Source of the DNA: Paraconiothyrium sp. Pb-2020
Lineage: Eukaryota; Ascomycota; Dothideomycetes; Pleosporales; Didymosphaeriaceae
DNA: 64,000 bases
Reading direction: 5' to 3'
Assembly (NCBI GenBank): GCA_022419385.1
Contig: JAJUBI010000002.1
Location: forward strand, 1,426,001-1,490,000
In this document: piece after piece, positions 10,919-22,206 of the stretch
Position numbering within the stretch: the stretch's first letter is position 1
Layout of the letters: each line of letters opens with the position of its first letter
Made by a program: the position numbers and the translations under genes
Notes under the pieces: generated by a model
Databases searched by the model: none
The model's input: only the letters and a program-made list of their open reading frames with translations
Told to the model about the DNA's origin: nothing

Positions 10919-12481
10919 ATGCCCACCACCACCGAAACAAATCATCAGGCCGTCGTCCCGGCGAAGCCTATGGTGCCAACGACGCAAGCACGCCTCCGCA
11001 ATTCTTGTGACTCCTGCAACACGGCCAAGGTAAAATGTTCCAAAGAGCATCCTTGCTGCCGCCGATGTCAGAGAAAAGAGTTATTTTGTGTCTACAGCGT
11101 TTCGTTGCGTTGCTCGAAGAGACACGTCGACGGTCGTAACACATCCACGATCAAAAGACCATCCGGTGTCAGCTCATCGACCAATGCTCAGCCAGCAGGT
11201 TCCGTCAGTATCGATACCAGTATAGCCAGGCTGCCGCTTAGTACTGGCTTGGAAGGAGGATTAGATGCCAATCTTGAGTCGGCTATCTCTTCAAGTCTCT
11301 ACGACTTTGACTCCTTGTCAGCACTATCCGAAGTCAACTTTGATCTCCATAACCTAGACGACTACTTTGCATCCGACACATACCTGCCACCCACCAACTT
11401 CAGTGCCTACGCCCACACAACAGCAAATACACCCCCAGTACCACAATCTGCGCCATCACTTTCAGCACCAACCGCGCAGCTATGCGGTTGCCAACAGCAT
11501 ATCCTTTCGAAACTTTCAGAATTATCTCTTTCGTCCTCAGACAGCAACAAGCCGGTGCCGTTCGACCGTGCATTGTCAGAAAATCGAGTGAGTGCCTCAA
11601 CTATTATGGTCCTTCCGTTATAAGCTTCGTTGGCCCCGACATGATAGTTTTTGGCTATTGTAATGTCAGTTATGGAGCCACTCCGGCCGCGTTAGAATCT
11701 CCGCACAAAGCTGGCGAGGCTGAACTTGGACTGACAAAACATAGGCGATCGTTGCTCTTTGCACCAGCACGCTTGATTGTACAACATGCGCGCGAAGTGA
11801 CGACGTCATGCTCATTCTCACGCTTTCAGCGCTGCTTGCGCACGTTTTGCAGGTGTTTGAGTTGTTGTTCCGCAATCGCCGGGAGGCGCTGCAACCACGG
11901 GAAGGGGGCACCATCGGAAGCCCGCCCGAAAGTGTTAGCGTAGGATCGGCGGGACGAAGCACAGATACGAATTTCAATATGTTTAATGGGTTGGAATTGA
12001 TGACCCCTCCGGCGAGTGTGTAAGTGAGATCCGCGCGCGAGGTACTCTGGTTGAGCTTTCCGCTTGTACCATATCTTGCACTATCTTGTGAACCGCACTG
12101 ACGTCGTCCCACAGGCAAGGCAGCGGACCCGGAACCACCGTATCCAGCGGCCTCAGCACTCCTCGCAATGGCAGCGTTGCAGGCTCATTTGTTTCCCCTC
12201 TTGAGAAAGGGCCAACTCACCCCGTCCGTCTCAGCCTCGGCACATACGAGCTTGACGAGCGAGATGAATTCATCCTTCAGACTAGTCTGCTCAAGATCGA
12301 ATTGAGTAAGATCACTACGTTGATTGAGGCCTTTGAAGCGAGGCTTTGTCAAACGAAGCTGCATCATGATCTTGTCGCATACCTAAGGCAGGGCTTGGGT
12401 GCGAATTATGAAGCGCTTAAGAGATTGGCTACTGTTTGTAGTAGAGGTCTGGGAAGGGCGAATTGTATTGATATACCGTGA
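10919..12481 (+). CDS. AflR-like Zn2Cys6 transcription factor
   Basis: Three exons (10919-11587, 11745-12019, 12115-12481) with phases that close exactly give 436 aa, close to AflR in length. The Zn2Cys6 cluster is C30-x2-C33-x6-C40-x6-C47-x2-C50-x6-C57, the AflR spacing, with an extra Cys46. The middle is Ser/Thr/Pro-rich and acidic. Exon 2 carries the CTSTLDCTTCARSDD region, and exon 3 the RLSLGTYELDERDEF segment followed by a Leu-rich helix, both typical of the AflR regulatory C-terminus. Reading only the first exon would give a truncated 234-aa protein. Such proteins bind TCGN5CGA-like palindromes and switch on aromatic polyketide clusters. Three such sites occur between cluster genes. 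No AflS/AflJ partner was found beside it. A pathway-specific activator role is the natural inference. Confidence 0.9.
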
Positions 12482-12922
12482 AATATACCCCTTGTCTTCA
12501 TCGTCAATGTTCTTTACCAGTGCGTTTCTACGTATAAATTATACGCTGGTTGACATTGAGGCATGCCTTGCGTAATTTGATCATGACAGAGTATGAGCCC
12601 TGAATGTTTTCGTGCTGTTCTTGGTTCACGAGATGGTGTTCGCGATGAAAGTGCAGGATCAAATTGTACTTGCGATACAAAAACACTAGAATCCATACCC
12701 AGACTCGCCGAGACGAAACTTTCAGGGCGACATTGACCTAACTGAAAGACTGTAAGTGTCCTTCTTGGGCAGATATTCTCCATACCAGGTCCTTAAAGTC
12801 TTAGCTATCCTCGCCTTCGGATCCGGTAACAGAGTTAAGAAGCTCCAAGATACGCAAGCATTCTAGTCATATTTTGTATATTTTAGTTCATACTGTCGTA
12901 TCCTTAAGCCATGATAGTACAT
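12482..12922. other. Convergent gap between regulator and methyltransferase
   Basis: About 440 bases between two gene ends facing each other. Only terminator or 3' UTR sequence is expected, and no gene is seen. Confidence 0.5.
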
Positions 12923-14255
12923 TTACGGGCTCTCAGTCGGTTGCCACACAGCCTCGATGATCCACAACAGCGAGCCCTCGGGCTTTCTCGCATACTGGAA
13001 CGCAAACCTAGGGTCAGCCTCCTTGAACAGACCCTCCCACTCCTCGACAGTCCTCTCCTTGCTGTTGAACATAGCCAACATGCACAAGTCAAGCGAAGTG
13101 AGGACCTTATAGTCCCAATCAGAGACCTCTCCGGGCCGGGGCAGCACACCCTCGTTGATCAGCACCTTGGAGCCGGGCTTCAGTGCGGGCACGAGATTCT
13201 TGATGAACTTGACGACGTATTTGTCGGGCCAGTTGAGGAGCACGGAACGGAACATGTAGACGTCAGCACCATTGTAAGGTTGAAGTTGGTTGAGGTCATG
13301 GCCAATGAAGGAGATGCGGTCCTTGAACTCGGCGGGGAGCATCTCCTCGCCTTGGGCGGTAGTGCCAGGGAGATCCTCGACGACGAACTTCAACTTGGGA
13401 TGAGCCTTAGCGATGGCGATGGAGATGTGACCGTGGGATCCGCCGAGCTAGTATTGTCAGTATGTTCGTCATCATGTTACACTCAACAGCGAAGAAACTT
13501 ACATCAACAACGGTGCTCTCTCCTAGAGACGGCCAATCGTAGTTAGTGATGAGGTGCTCGACTTTGTGGCTTGCACCCTTGGAGAAGTTGCTCATAGACA
13601 AGCCGAACACTCTAGCGCGGTCAGGATTCTGTGCAAGGAATTCGAAGATGGTCTGGCCGCCGAAAGCAAGTCCGAAACCAGCATCGCTCTGCTCGCCGCT
13701 GTCGGGAGACTGAATGAGCTGTTTTACAGCGTTGACAGACGCGGGGGCCCACTCCTCGAAGGTCATGTCGAGCCAGTCGCGAACACTAGAGCCGTCAAGC
13801 AGGGCGACGGAACCAGCAGTGTGGGCAACAACGCCGGAGGATACCTCCTTGAAGACGTGGTAGATGGCAGCGTGGCGGACGAATCGCATGACGAGCGGCT
13901 CCTTGAGGCCAGTCTTTTGGGAGATCTCGGCGAAGGTTGCAGTGCCGTTGACAGGCACGGCTTCCGGAAGACGGAAGTGCATGATGGCATGAAGAGAGAT
14001 ATTGTCGTTGTATTGATTCCATGCCTTCCACCTCAGATCTTCAGCGGGACCGAGAGCCAGAGCCTGGAGATCTTGTGCAGCCTTGAGGAGTCTGATACGG
14101 GACGCCTGGAGGTCCTCATCCGTTGAGGGAATTGGAAGCTCGCCAGGGGCGCCGACTTCAAAACTAGGCAGGGGCAGGTTGTTGCTCTTGATATAGTTGG
14201 TGAGTTTTTGAGCCTCTGTTGAGGCGATAGCCGCGAGCTCGGTGAGAGCAGACAT
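12923..14255 (-). CDS. AflP/COMT-type O-methyltransferase, catalytic His replaced
   Basis: Two exons (14255-13503, 13447-12923) around a 55-nt phase-0 intron give 425 aa. The N-terminal third is the winged-helix dimerisation domain. The splice rebuilds SAM motif I as VVDLGGSHGH (249-258). Later motifs are VVEDLPG, DRISFIGHDL, and LINEGVLPRPGE near the end, all typical of class I plant/fungal-type SAM O-methyltransferases acting on phenols. The position that normally reads LH(D/N)W, whose His is the general base, reads VLLNWPD here, with Leu322 from a CTC codon one base from CAC. The enzyme may therefore be impaired, or may act on an already acidic phenol. It is transcribed toward the regulator. 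A TCGN5CGA site lies 350 bases upstream. Confidence 0.87.
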
Positions 14256-15589
14256 CTTGTCTATGGGTATAAAATAAGTGCTTAGAAAGAGGAATAGAAA
14301 GGTCTGAAAATGCCAGGATTGGATAGGCGATTCGATATGAGAGAAGCGAATCCCACTGCCTAATCAATGAACAAAATCGGTCGACGGCCTGGCGAAGTCG
14401 TTTTATTGTACGCAGATTGCCGTTCCCATCAACCATCTTCGGGACTACGGCGGCATCTACATACATTCCCATTGTTCGTCAGACCTTCGTACCCCGCTGC
14501 ATGTGCATAACATGGTATCGGCTTCCATGAACCCTACTTCTGTCCAGTAGACTCCGGAGTAACACATTGTACCCAAATGACTTACGAGATGAGGTCTGGC
14601 GTCACTCGGTTGTCGATGCTGTAGGCGTCCTGGGATCGAGCGGGGAACCGGAAAATCGACATCGATCAAATGCGTGCGGTACTTTTGATGTTGGTGGCAT
14701 TGTGGGTGTCACGCGTCGGCCGACGTTGTAAGACACAATTTTTAAGGAACCAACGCTGGCCTAACAATGTCGGCCATTGTGATCCCTGCCTGAGGTCGGC
14801 GAAAGTGGGCCGCGGTAGCGGTGCTCGGGAATCAATCATGACCTTTCTTCGGGCTATGGAGACACATGTGTGGAAGGATGCACCGAAGGCTTCTGGAAGG
14901 CGTGTTGGCCTAAAATGCAATCACAAACCACTATATGCAGCTTGGAGTGCCCGCATGAGATAGCGTTCAAGTTTGAGATTGATGTTGAGGTCTCGGGGCG
15001 AGGTACGGGCATTAATATAGGAAGGTAACCTGTAAGGGCTTAGTGCATGATCGGGTCGGCGCTGCTCGCTTGTAGCGATACCATCACGACCAGACAAGGA
15101 TGTTACTGTGCAACTTGATCTGGACCCAAGTCTGTAACTAGTAACTCAAAGCTTTGGAAGTACCACTATTGCGTGCCGGAATAGAAGCCAAAGTTGCAAG
15201 TATATAAGTCATTCAATTATAAGATGTGACAAGCTTGATTGGATGGCCAGTTCGCGGTGTGAAGCACGAAGTAATGACAACTTGAAGTCGCGTAGAAGAA
15301 AGTGCTCGAGCTCTCGTCGGCGACATTTTCTCTTGCCGTAAGACCCTTCTTCTAGAAGAGTACCAAGTCATGATATTGGGGTATCCTGGTCTGACTCGTG
15401 TCACTATATACGAATCGAGTAGCGGCACGAACAGGTATCTTGACGTGCCCCGAAGTTTGGCACTATCCTACCACTCACGCACAAGGACATATTGGGAATA
15501 CATTTGAACACATTGTCATTATTCTAGCGCTAAGCTACCCTAACAGCAGCCCATTTGGGATATCTATATCATTCAGAGGCAGGCACACT
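14256..15589. other. Intergenic region upstream of the methyltransferase
   Basis: About 1.3 kb without a gene I can support. It holds the methyltransferase promoter and one AflR-type palindrome at 14606-14616. Confidence 0.5.
14606..14616. promoter_or_regulatory. AflR-type TCGN5CGA palindrome
   Basis: TCGGTTGTCGA fits TCG-N5-CGA, 350 bases upstream of the O-methyltransferase ATG. Of the three such sites listed it is the one closest to a gene start. Confidence 0.4.
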
Positions 15590-16642
15590 CTAGTTCTTGA
15601 CAGCAGCGAAAACAGGGCTCTTGCTAATGTACTCCTTCCATGTAGTGAGGGGCTCATCAACGATTGAGTGGCTGGCATCCAGCTTCTCTCCACCAAAGTA
15701 TCCCGATACATCGAAGAGCTGATGGTTCTCAAGCATCTCCTGCTGGAAAGACTCGGGAAGGCCGAAGCTGCCGAGAATGCTCTTGTAAACGTCACCGGGA
15801 AGCTCGTTGTAGGCAGCTGAGGCGGAAGTCTTGGGGTAGACTTCCTTGAGCTCTTCGACGATCTGAGTGGGGGTGTAGTAGGCGGTGGCGCCTAGGACGC
15901 GTTGGCCAAGGAGCTTGTCGCGGTTCTCGAAGATGCCCTTCACGAACTTGCCGGTGTCGTCCTCGGCATCGAAGAGGGGAATGGGGGCGTTCTTGGAGGT
16001 GGGGAGGTTCAGTGTCCAGCCAGTCTGCTCTGAGATGGACATGCCGGGCAAGTTGGACATGAAGTAGCCAGCGAGGAAAAAGGTAGCGGGAATACCGAGC
16101 TCGCGGATGTACTCTTCGACCTGGGCCTTGCTGTCGAAATGGTGGATGTTTGTGAGCTTGCCGTTGGTGACTGGTCATGTTGTTAATGATAGTTAATGAG
16201 GGGGGATGATTGGATAGACGTACGCTTGGTAGTGTTCAAAAGGGAAGACCAGACAAGGTGCTGAACACCCTCAGCCTTAGCGGCATCAGCGACAGCCTTG
16301 CCCTGGGTGATCTCAGGCGCGGCATCCATCTTCTCGAGGAAGTTGGTGACGGAGAAGACGCCATAGGCACCCTTGAGGACGGGGGCAATGGTTTCGGGAG
16401 CGTTCAAGTCGGCCTGGCCTTGTTAGTATTGAGGGGCCTTCATGTGCTGCTGAAAATGTACGCACGGAAACGACTTCAGCACCGAGCTCCTTGAGCTTCT
16501 GTGCGGACTCTTTGGTGGTGTCACGGGTGACAGCCTTGACGTGGTACTTGGCAGCGGTCTTGGGGTCGGCGAGGATGGTCTTGACAACAGAGCCTCCCTG
16601 CTTGCCAGTGGCACCGAAAACGACGATGGTTTGCTTAGCCAT
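15590..16642 (-). CDS. NmrA/HSCARG-like NAD(P)-binding protein
   Basis: Three exons (16642-16466, 16413-16224, 16170-15590) with 52- and 53-nt introns give 315 aa from MAKQTI. An atypical SDR Rossmann motif, VVFGATGKQGGSVV, lies at residues 7-20. Then come the family's DLNAPETIAPVLKGAYGVF, VWSSLLN, KLTNGKLTNIHHFDSKAQVEEYIR and FFLAGYFMSN segments. No Tyr-x3-Lys dyad is evident, as usual for NmrA-like proteins, which act as redox sensors or, in clusters such as monodictyphenone or cercosporin, as reductases. An in-frame Met at 16792 would add 50 Ser/Thr-rich residues (MKAFKKLLNRSSK then Thr repeats). I prefer the later start because the Rossmann fold begins there, but the longer form cannot be excluded. 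It lies head to head with the acyltransferase gene. Confidence 0.87.
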
Positions 16643-17476
16643 GGTGGTGGTGGTAGGTGTAGTTGTTGTGGTGGGAGTAGATTGAGATGATGTTGTTGTT
16701 GTCGTTGGTGCTTTGGAAGGCGTTGCCGTGGATTGAGTGCTTGATTTGGAGCTCTTGGAGGAGCGATTGAGCAGCTTTTTGAAGGCTTTCATTTGGGGCG
16801 AGCGCGAGACGATTTTTCAGCGTGGTGGAGCGAATATGCAGCCGCGACGTTCTTTGAACTTCTTTGAGTCGTGCGTGAGGCGTAGTTACGAATGCGTGGA
16901 ACACTCGCGTCTTGCTCAACGCCGACAATAGGCTGCGCTGCGCGACCGGATTGGGTAGGCGTTTGCCTTAGCAGGGAAGCACGCAACCAGCACTGAGGTA
17001 AACCAGGCTTCTTCATGCCCGTGCCGTAATCTGGCTGACTTGGCAACGACGGCTTCGGGGATCAAGATTCAGTCTACACCGACGCGGCTGATCGATGGCA
17101 AGCATGTTCGTTGGTGGAGCCATGCAGGGGCATAGTGTAAGGCACAAAGCGCGACGCACCGAAGCGCTTACCCATCAACGGAGCTAGCGGACACGCACCC
17201 AATACCCCCCACCTCCGTCATGCATCCTGTGTCTTGCAATATGTGAGCCTTGTTCCGTCGCTGGCATCACGCCAAAACATGACATCGCAGCGTCTTGCGA
17301 CGCCCGAAGTCCATACTCCACCGTGACCGCGGATGTCTGAAGCAGAATGTCGCCATGGCTGGTAAAAGAGCTGTGTGATCCACTGTATGGGGACGCGCCC
17401 TTGCATCTCTTTGTTTGTATCTTCATTTCTATCGCATTACGCATCTTAGAGTCACGTGAGGGGCTTTTGTTCCGCG
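16643..17476. other. Divergent promoter region
   Basis: About 830 bases between the NmrA-like and acyltransferase starts. The first 150 bases could encode the optional N-terminal extension of the NmrA-like protein. I see no TCGN5CGA site here. Confidence 0.45.
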
Positions 17477-18899
17477 ATGGCTTCCAAGGCTCCCAAAGCG
17501 CCGTATACGCCAATTCCAAAGGGCGAAGCGCTGACCATTGTGCTCGGTGCATACGTGCCCGCTCTTCTGCTCTGCCTGTATGGCCGCCTTCCAGATTCAG
17601 TCGCGAACTTCTATGCCGCGCATCCAGTGGAGCTTATTGCGGGCACTTTCTATCTACCCATGCTGGGGATCATGTACTTGCATCCCCGCTCGCCCCTGCG
17701 ACTGGCCATCATTCCGATCGTTGCCCTGGGCTACTTCGCGTACCGCACCGCGGTGCCTCGCTTCATCGAGAACAGGTCACGAGCCAGTTTCCCGGAAGGC
17801 CCGTTCTATCTTCTGTTTCTTACGGCGGTTGATGCGCTGGTACTGCGCCGCATCTATCTGGGCCAAGATGGCAAAGAAAAGTCTGAGCGTCTCGTAAACC
17901 GGGAAAACAGCAAGAGCAAAGCTAATGTGCAAGACACGAGCGGGATCTTGTCTTGGAGAGCAATTGGATGGGCGCATAAGGTCGTGTTCAGTTACCGCGC
18001 TATCGGCTTGCCGAAGCAAACGCCCAATATTCCAAGGTGGTCCAACAAAGACCCCAGCTACGTGCCTTCTAGAACAGCTTTCCTCGTCAAGCGAGGCCTT
18101 GCTGTTGTGGGTGCATTTTTAGTCATTGACTTCCTCAGCCATCAACCCAAGCCTGATCCTGAGGTCTTCTCAGCAGAGAAGGCTTTGCTGTTCCCACCCG
18201 CGCATGCCATCAATAGCGCGACCATTGGCACGCGCGTCTTCAGCACCGTGCTCTGGTGGACGATTCTGCGCCTCAACATTGGGTTGTTTTACAATCTCTT
18301 CAGCTGGTTCGGTGTAGCGACGTTTCTCACATCGCCCGCCGACTGGCCGCCCTACTTTGGCAGTGTGTTCGATTCGTACAATTTGCGGAGGTTCTGGTCG
18401 TAAGTTTGAGACAACTTCCCACCCGATAATTAGCTGACCAGACTGTAGGGTATTTTGGCACACCGGTCTGCGGAACCCGCTCAGCAGCACCGCCAATTTC
18501 TTCGCGTACGATGTGCTTCGCCTGCAGAAGGGATCTTGGTTCGGCCGCTACACCAGTGCTTACTTAACGTTTGCGCTATCCGGGTTCGTCCACACATTGA
18601 TGGACAACACGGCGGGTATCCCCCTCGCGAAGAACACGGCGTGGAAGCTGTTTGTTACGTCGGCGATTGGTATCAACGTTGAAGACTTCGTGGAAAGCGC
18701 CTACCACAGAATCACGGCACCTAGCAACGGCAGATCCACTGCTTTGTGGAAGAAGATGATTGGCTTTGTCTGGGTCCTGGTCTGGATGTCGTGGACAACA
18801 CCTTCGTGGAGTTACCAGAACATGACACACGACGGCGAGCCCCTGTACCCGTTCAGTGCTTTCGAGAGCTTCCAAGCTCTCACTGCGAAAGCGAGTTAG
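17477..18899 (+). CDS. Wax-synthase-like membrane acyltransferase
   Basis: Two exons (17477-18399, 18449-18899) around a 49-nt intron give 457 aa. The protein is polytopic, with hydrophobic segments near residues 20-40, 55-75, 80-95, 110-130, 210-230 and 265-300, and in the second exon. The splice joins RRFWS to VFWHTGLRNPLS, giving the family motif RFWxxFWHxxLR. Downstream, LSGFVHTLMD holds the His expected for the MBOAT-type active site. Wax-synthase-domain proteins of this kind, like trichothecene Tri7 relatives, transfer acetyl or longer acyl groups to hydroxyls of fungal metabolites in the ER membrane. The GTG-initiated upstream frame was rejected in favour of the ATG at MASKAPKAPY. The location between NmrA-like and FAD-oxidase genes suggests acylation of the polyketide. 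Confidence 0.83.
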
Positions 18900-19387
18900 G
18901 CGAGGCAGCGCGACAAAATTCGCCCAATGAGAAAGTGTTCAGTACAGCGTAAGGTAGATTTGAGAGTAGTAGACCTAGATTGTTTCGAGACGCGTTGGAT
19001 GTTTCGTGGAAGGTATAAATATCCAGATGAAGGAACAATTGAAGCTATTTCTTCGACAGACCTTGACTTCCCTTGTATGATGGAAGGATTGGCACCGCTG
19101 TGATTCAGGAATCACATGAGTAGTCTCAATGTTTTTGTACAAATACAAGAGATTGGCCAGGGTGCGCTTCGAGGGAGAAGCGGACGACAGGCGGCGCGTG
19201 GCTTTGGCAAAGCCGTGGTGGCCGCAAGTGTGGGCTGACTAATCAACGCGACGCGCCAAAGACGCGTCCTTCTATCCGCTTTCCTTTCACATCACTGATT
19301 CATGATAAGGTGCAAGTCATGATCCATTTCGCATGAACGTTCAGTCTATCAATTTATCTACACGAAGCCAGAACTTTTCTCCTTCTT
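18900..19387. other. Convergent gap
   Basis: About 490 bases between the stops of the acyltransferase and the FAD oxidase. Only 3' UTR-type sequence is expected, and no gene is seen. Confidence 0.5.
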
Positions 19388-20980
19388 TTATGGCGAAGCC
19401 ACAAGCGGGTATGATCTGTTGAACACGTTTTCTGGGTCGAACTTCAACTTAAGCTCTGCCAGACGCGGCAAGTTCTTCCCAAAGATTCGTCGAGGGTCAA
19501 CCAAAAACGCTGTGGCGAGCCATTAGTCATAGATCCTTTCTCTGCATGCATTGTAGACGACTTACCATCGTAGTTTCCGTACTCGCCTATCGAGTCGGCG
19601 ACCTCCTTTCCGTTCACACGCTCAAGCTCGCCGCGAACCACGACGGCGGCGTCAGCCGCCCACGATCGAACTGTCGCGTCGTCCTCTGCCTTTAACCAGA
19701 ATGGGCCAATCATGACCTGGCCATGCTCCCCGCGGATGGCGTGTGCCATATCTTGCCACGGGTTCAAGACCTTACCCATGTGGAAGAACTCGAACAGCAT
19801 AATGGACTTAGTGGAGCCTTCAACCTGCGAGTGGAGCTTCTTCAGCTCGCCAACCAGCGAGTGGACGAAGTTGGGGTCGAGAGGCAGCGTGTACGGCACA
19901 CCCTTGGACAGCTTACGGTTGCCGTAGTCGACGGGTCCGTTCATGAGGCTGTTCTGCTCAACATAAGGGCGCACCTTGGTGGTGTTGATCTTGGGGTTCA
20001 GCTCCAACAGGGGCTTGAAGATCTCCCTGGCTTCATCCTCCGGGCCGTCATGGAACACGGTCGCGACAACGGCAGGCTCTTGCATGAACGGAGGCTGGGT
20101 GATACCCATGACCATGGCAGAGGCGCCGTCCGTAGTCGCGACGAGGTTGTTGGCGAAGTTTACGACTGTGGTCAGGTCCTTGGATGCCGCGAAGATCATC
20201 TGTCCGCTCCATACGGGGTTTTCCTGAGGGTGCAGTTGGAAGGTGAAGTCGACGGCAATACCAAAGCAGTGGCCAGCTCCACGGACCGCCCAGAACAGGT
20301 CCTGGTTCTCATCGCTCGAGGCATTAACAATGCGGCCGTCGGCGAGAACCATGGTCACCGCACGAACTTCATCGATAGTGAGACCGTGGCGGCCAGTCAA
20401 CCATCCGTAACCACCACCAAGAGTCCTACAAACCGTCAGAGATGTGCAATAATATGATATTGGTATCGTCACACTTACAGGCCACCAACACCAGTGTGGT
20501 TGATGGTACCTCCGATCATAGCAAGCTTGTGAGGTGCAGCAGCCTCGTCAACATCTTTCCAGATGCAGCCACCCTGTACCTTGGCGGTGTTGTTGCTCAA
20601 GTCTATAGACACGTTCCGCATGTGTCCCATGTCAATTTGGAGTCCACCCTCAATGGAAGCAGCGCCACTTGAACCATGCTTGCCACCACATACCGCAAGC
20701 GGGACCGAGAATTCTTTCGACAACAGGACCGCCGTCGAGATGTCCTCTGCTGTCTCTGGGTACACGACGATGCCCTAAATCGACTATCAGCAATCACAGC
20801 GAGAACATAGAACGCTGTGCCATGGCAATAGTAAGTGTCACTTACGGCCCTCTTCTCCATCTCATCACTCCATCTTATGATGGCTTTGGAATAACCTTCG
20901 GATTCGGGTGTAAGTACGGTTGAGTTCTTCAAAGTGCCCCGCAGCTGCGCAGCAAGAGCAGTCACGTTAGGTGCAGCCAT
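19388..20980 (-). CDS. FAD-linked PCMH-type oxidoreductase (monocovalent motif)
   Basis: Four exons (20980-20846, 20774-20479, 20425-19566, 19509-19388) with consistent phases give 470 aa. The PCMH FAD-binding domain runs from about residue 45 (GIVVYPETAEDI). It contains AVCGGKHGSSGAAS with His78 as flavin anchor and GGTINHTGVGGLTLGGGYG, where the cysteine of bicovalent relatives is Ile136. The last exon supplies the BBE-type tail ending KLKFDPENVFNRSYP. There is no signal peptide, unlike the oxidase at 6.7 kb. This cytosolic type resembles the FAD oxidoreductases of perylenequinone and related clusters (CTB5-like). Oxygen-dependent dehydrogenation or phenol coupling is the likely chemistry. 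It shares a 1.2-kb divergent promoter with the PKS. Confidence 0.87.
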
Positions 20981-22206
20981 TTTGTTGATTCTGGTGGGGG
21001 TTGAAGCACTGTTATGCTCAGGTACGGTATGTTGTGGAAGTATCCAAGATGCACAGAGACGGGCAACATTGATATGTTGATCTAAACTAGAAGTGTCTCC
21101 TGATCATCGTACCATAGGCTGTAATGCCTTCGTGCGTTGTAGTTGTTATTGGTTCCAATTGTCTACGGTCGGTAAACCCCCTGTCAGAACCCAAGCTTCG
21201 CCGAAAGCCGAACACTGCCACCCTTCACAGATGTATCTTACAGGGGGTACAACTGACAGTGTGAGCATTTTAGTGATGTATCATTCGCGGCAGTCGCATC
21301 AACCGATCAACTTCGAAGCCGCCATGGATCGCGATCGCAACGGCACCGCCATTGTGCATTCAATACTGGTCAGGATATATTGATTCATGATACTGAACAA
21401 ATCACGCCTTCTGGTATGTTGCGCATCGATATTTAGCATTGGGTGCTTTGGATTACTCGACTTTAGACCTGCGTTATTCAATTAGCCATACTGAAAGCCT
21501 TGATGGGCTTAGTAGCTTTGCCCCCAGATTACGCTCGGTACATCAACATACCAACACCATGGCATGACATGTCATCTTGATTCGCTATTGGACTTTTTGA
21601 CCTGCCGCACGGGTATCCCGAAACTTTCTGCGCCCTTGAGATTTTCGCTTACTTCGGAATCCGACTATTCATAGAGACCCACACGATCTCGACAGATGCC
21701 AAATTCGGCTAGCTGAGGCTTCTGACCTCACGCTGCTTGGCACGTTGTTATGCCTTTAATGACCCGAAGAATGACAGTTGATACAATCGTCAGAAAGACC
21801 ATCCCCAGTCGCACAGGCGGCCCAAGGGCTTAGCGAAACAGAGGACCCCAATGCCTGCGAGGCTCCCCACAATCAGCACAGCCAGCAACGTGACTTCGTG
21901 TTCAAGCTTATCTACGACAAGACCTGAGGCTCATGCTCGTGCGAGTTTGGCATAGAGCCGCACAATTCGCGTGGCAACGGTCAGATTGTGGTTGACGGAC
22001 ATTGTATCTCGGAAGCGTACCGGGACCAACCCCACAACATGCTGAATCCCAAACCCGACGCAACACGTCTCCCAGCGTAGACCATGCCATATATCCCGTC
22101 TGGCTACTCTGTTGCTCGTCTACTTCTTTCACGCCACCCTATCACAATACTCATCTCCTACATTCTCTGGCTTGTCGCTTCTGCATCTCGTCGTTCTTTT
22201 CTAAGT
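20981..22206. other. Divergent promoter of FAD oxidase and PKS
   Basis: About 1.2 kb without a supportable gene. It contains the AflR-type site at 21654-21664 and is the most likely place for cluster control. Confidence 0.55.
21654..21664. promoter_or_regulatory. AflR-type TCGN5CGA palindrome (near-perfect)
   Basis: TCGGAATCCGA is palindromic except for its centre base (TCGGA-A-TCCGA), about 540 bases upstream of the PKS ATG and 670 upstream of the FAD oxidase ATG. Confidence 0.42.

Noticed and set aside
10919..11623. Regulator ending after 234 aa
   Set aside because: GT-AG introns join two further exons with AflR-type C-terminal sequence and exact phase.
13554..14126. 190-codon open frame opposite the O-methyltransferase
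   Set aside because: Antisense shadow of a strongly supported gene; no motif.
19723..20457. 244-codon open frame opposite the FAD oxidase
   Set aside because: Antisense shadow; the minus-strand gene has all family motifs.
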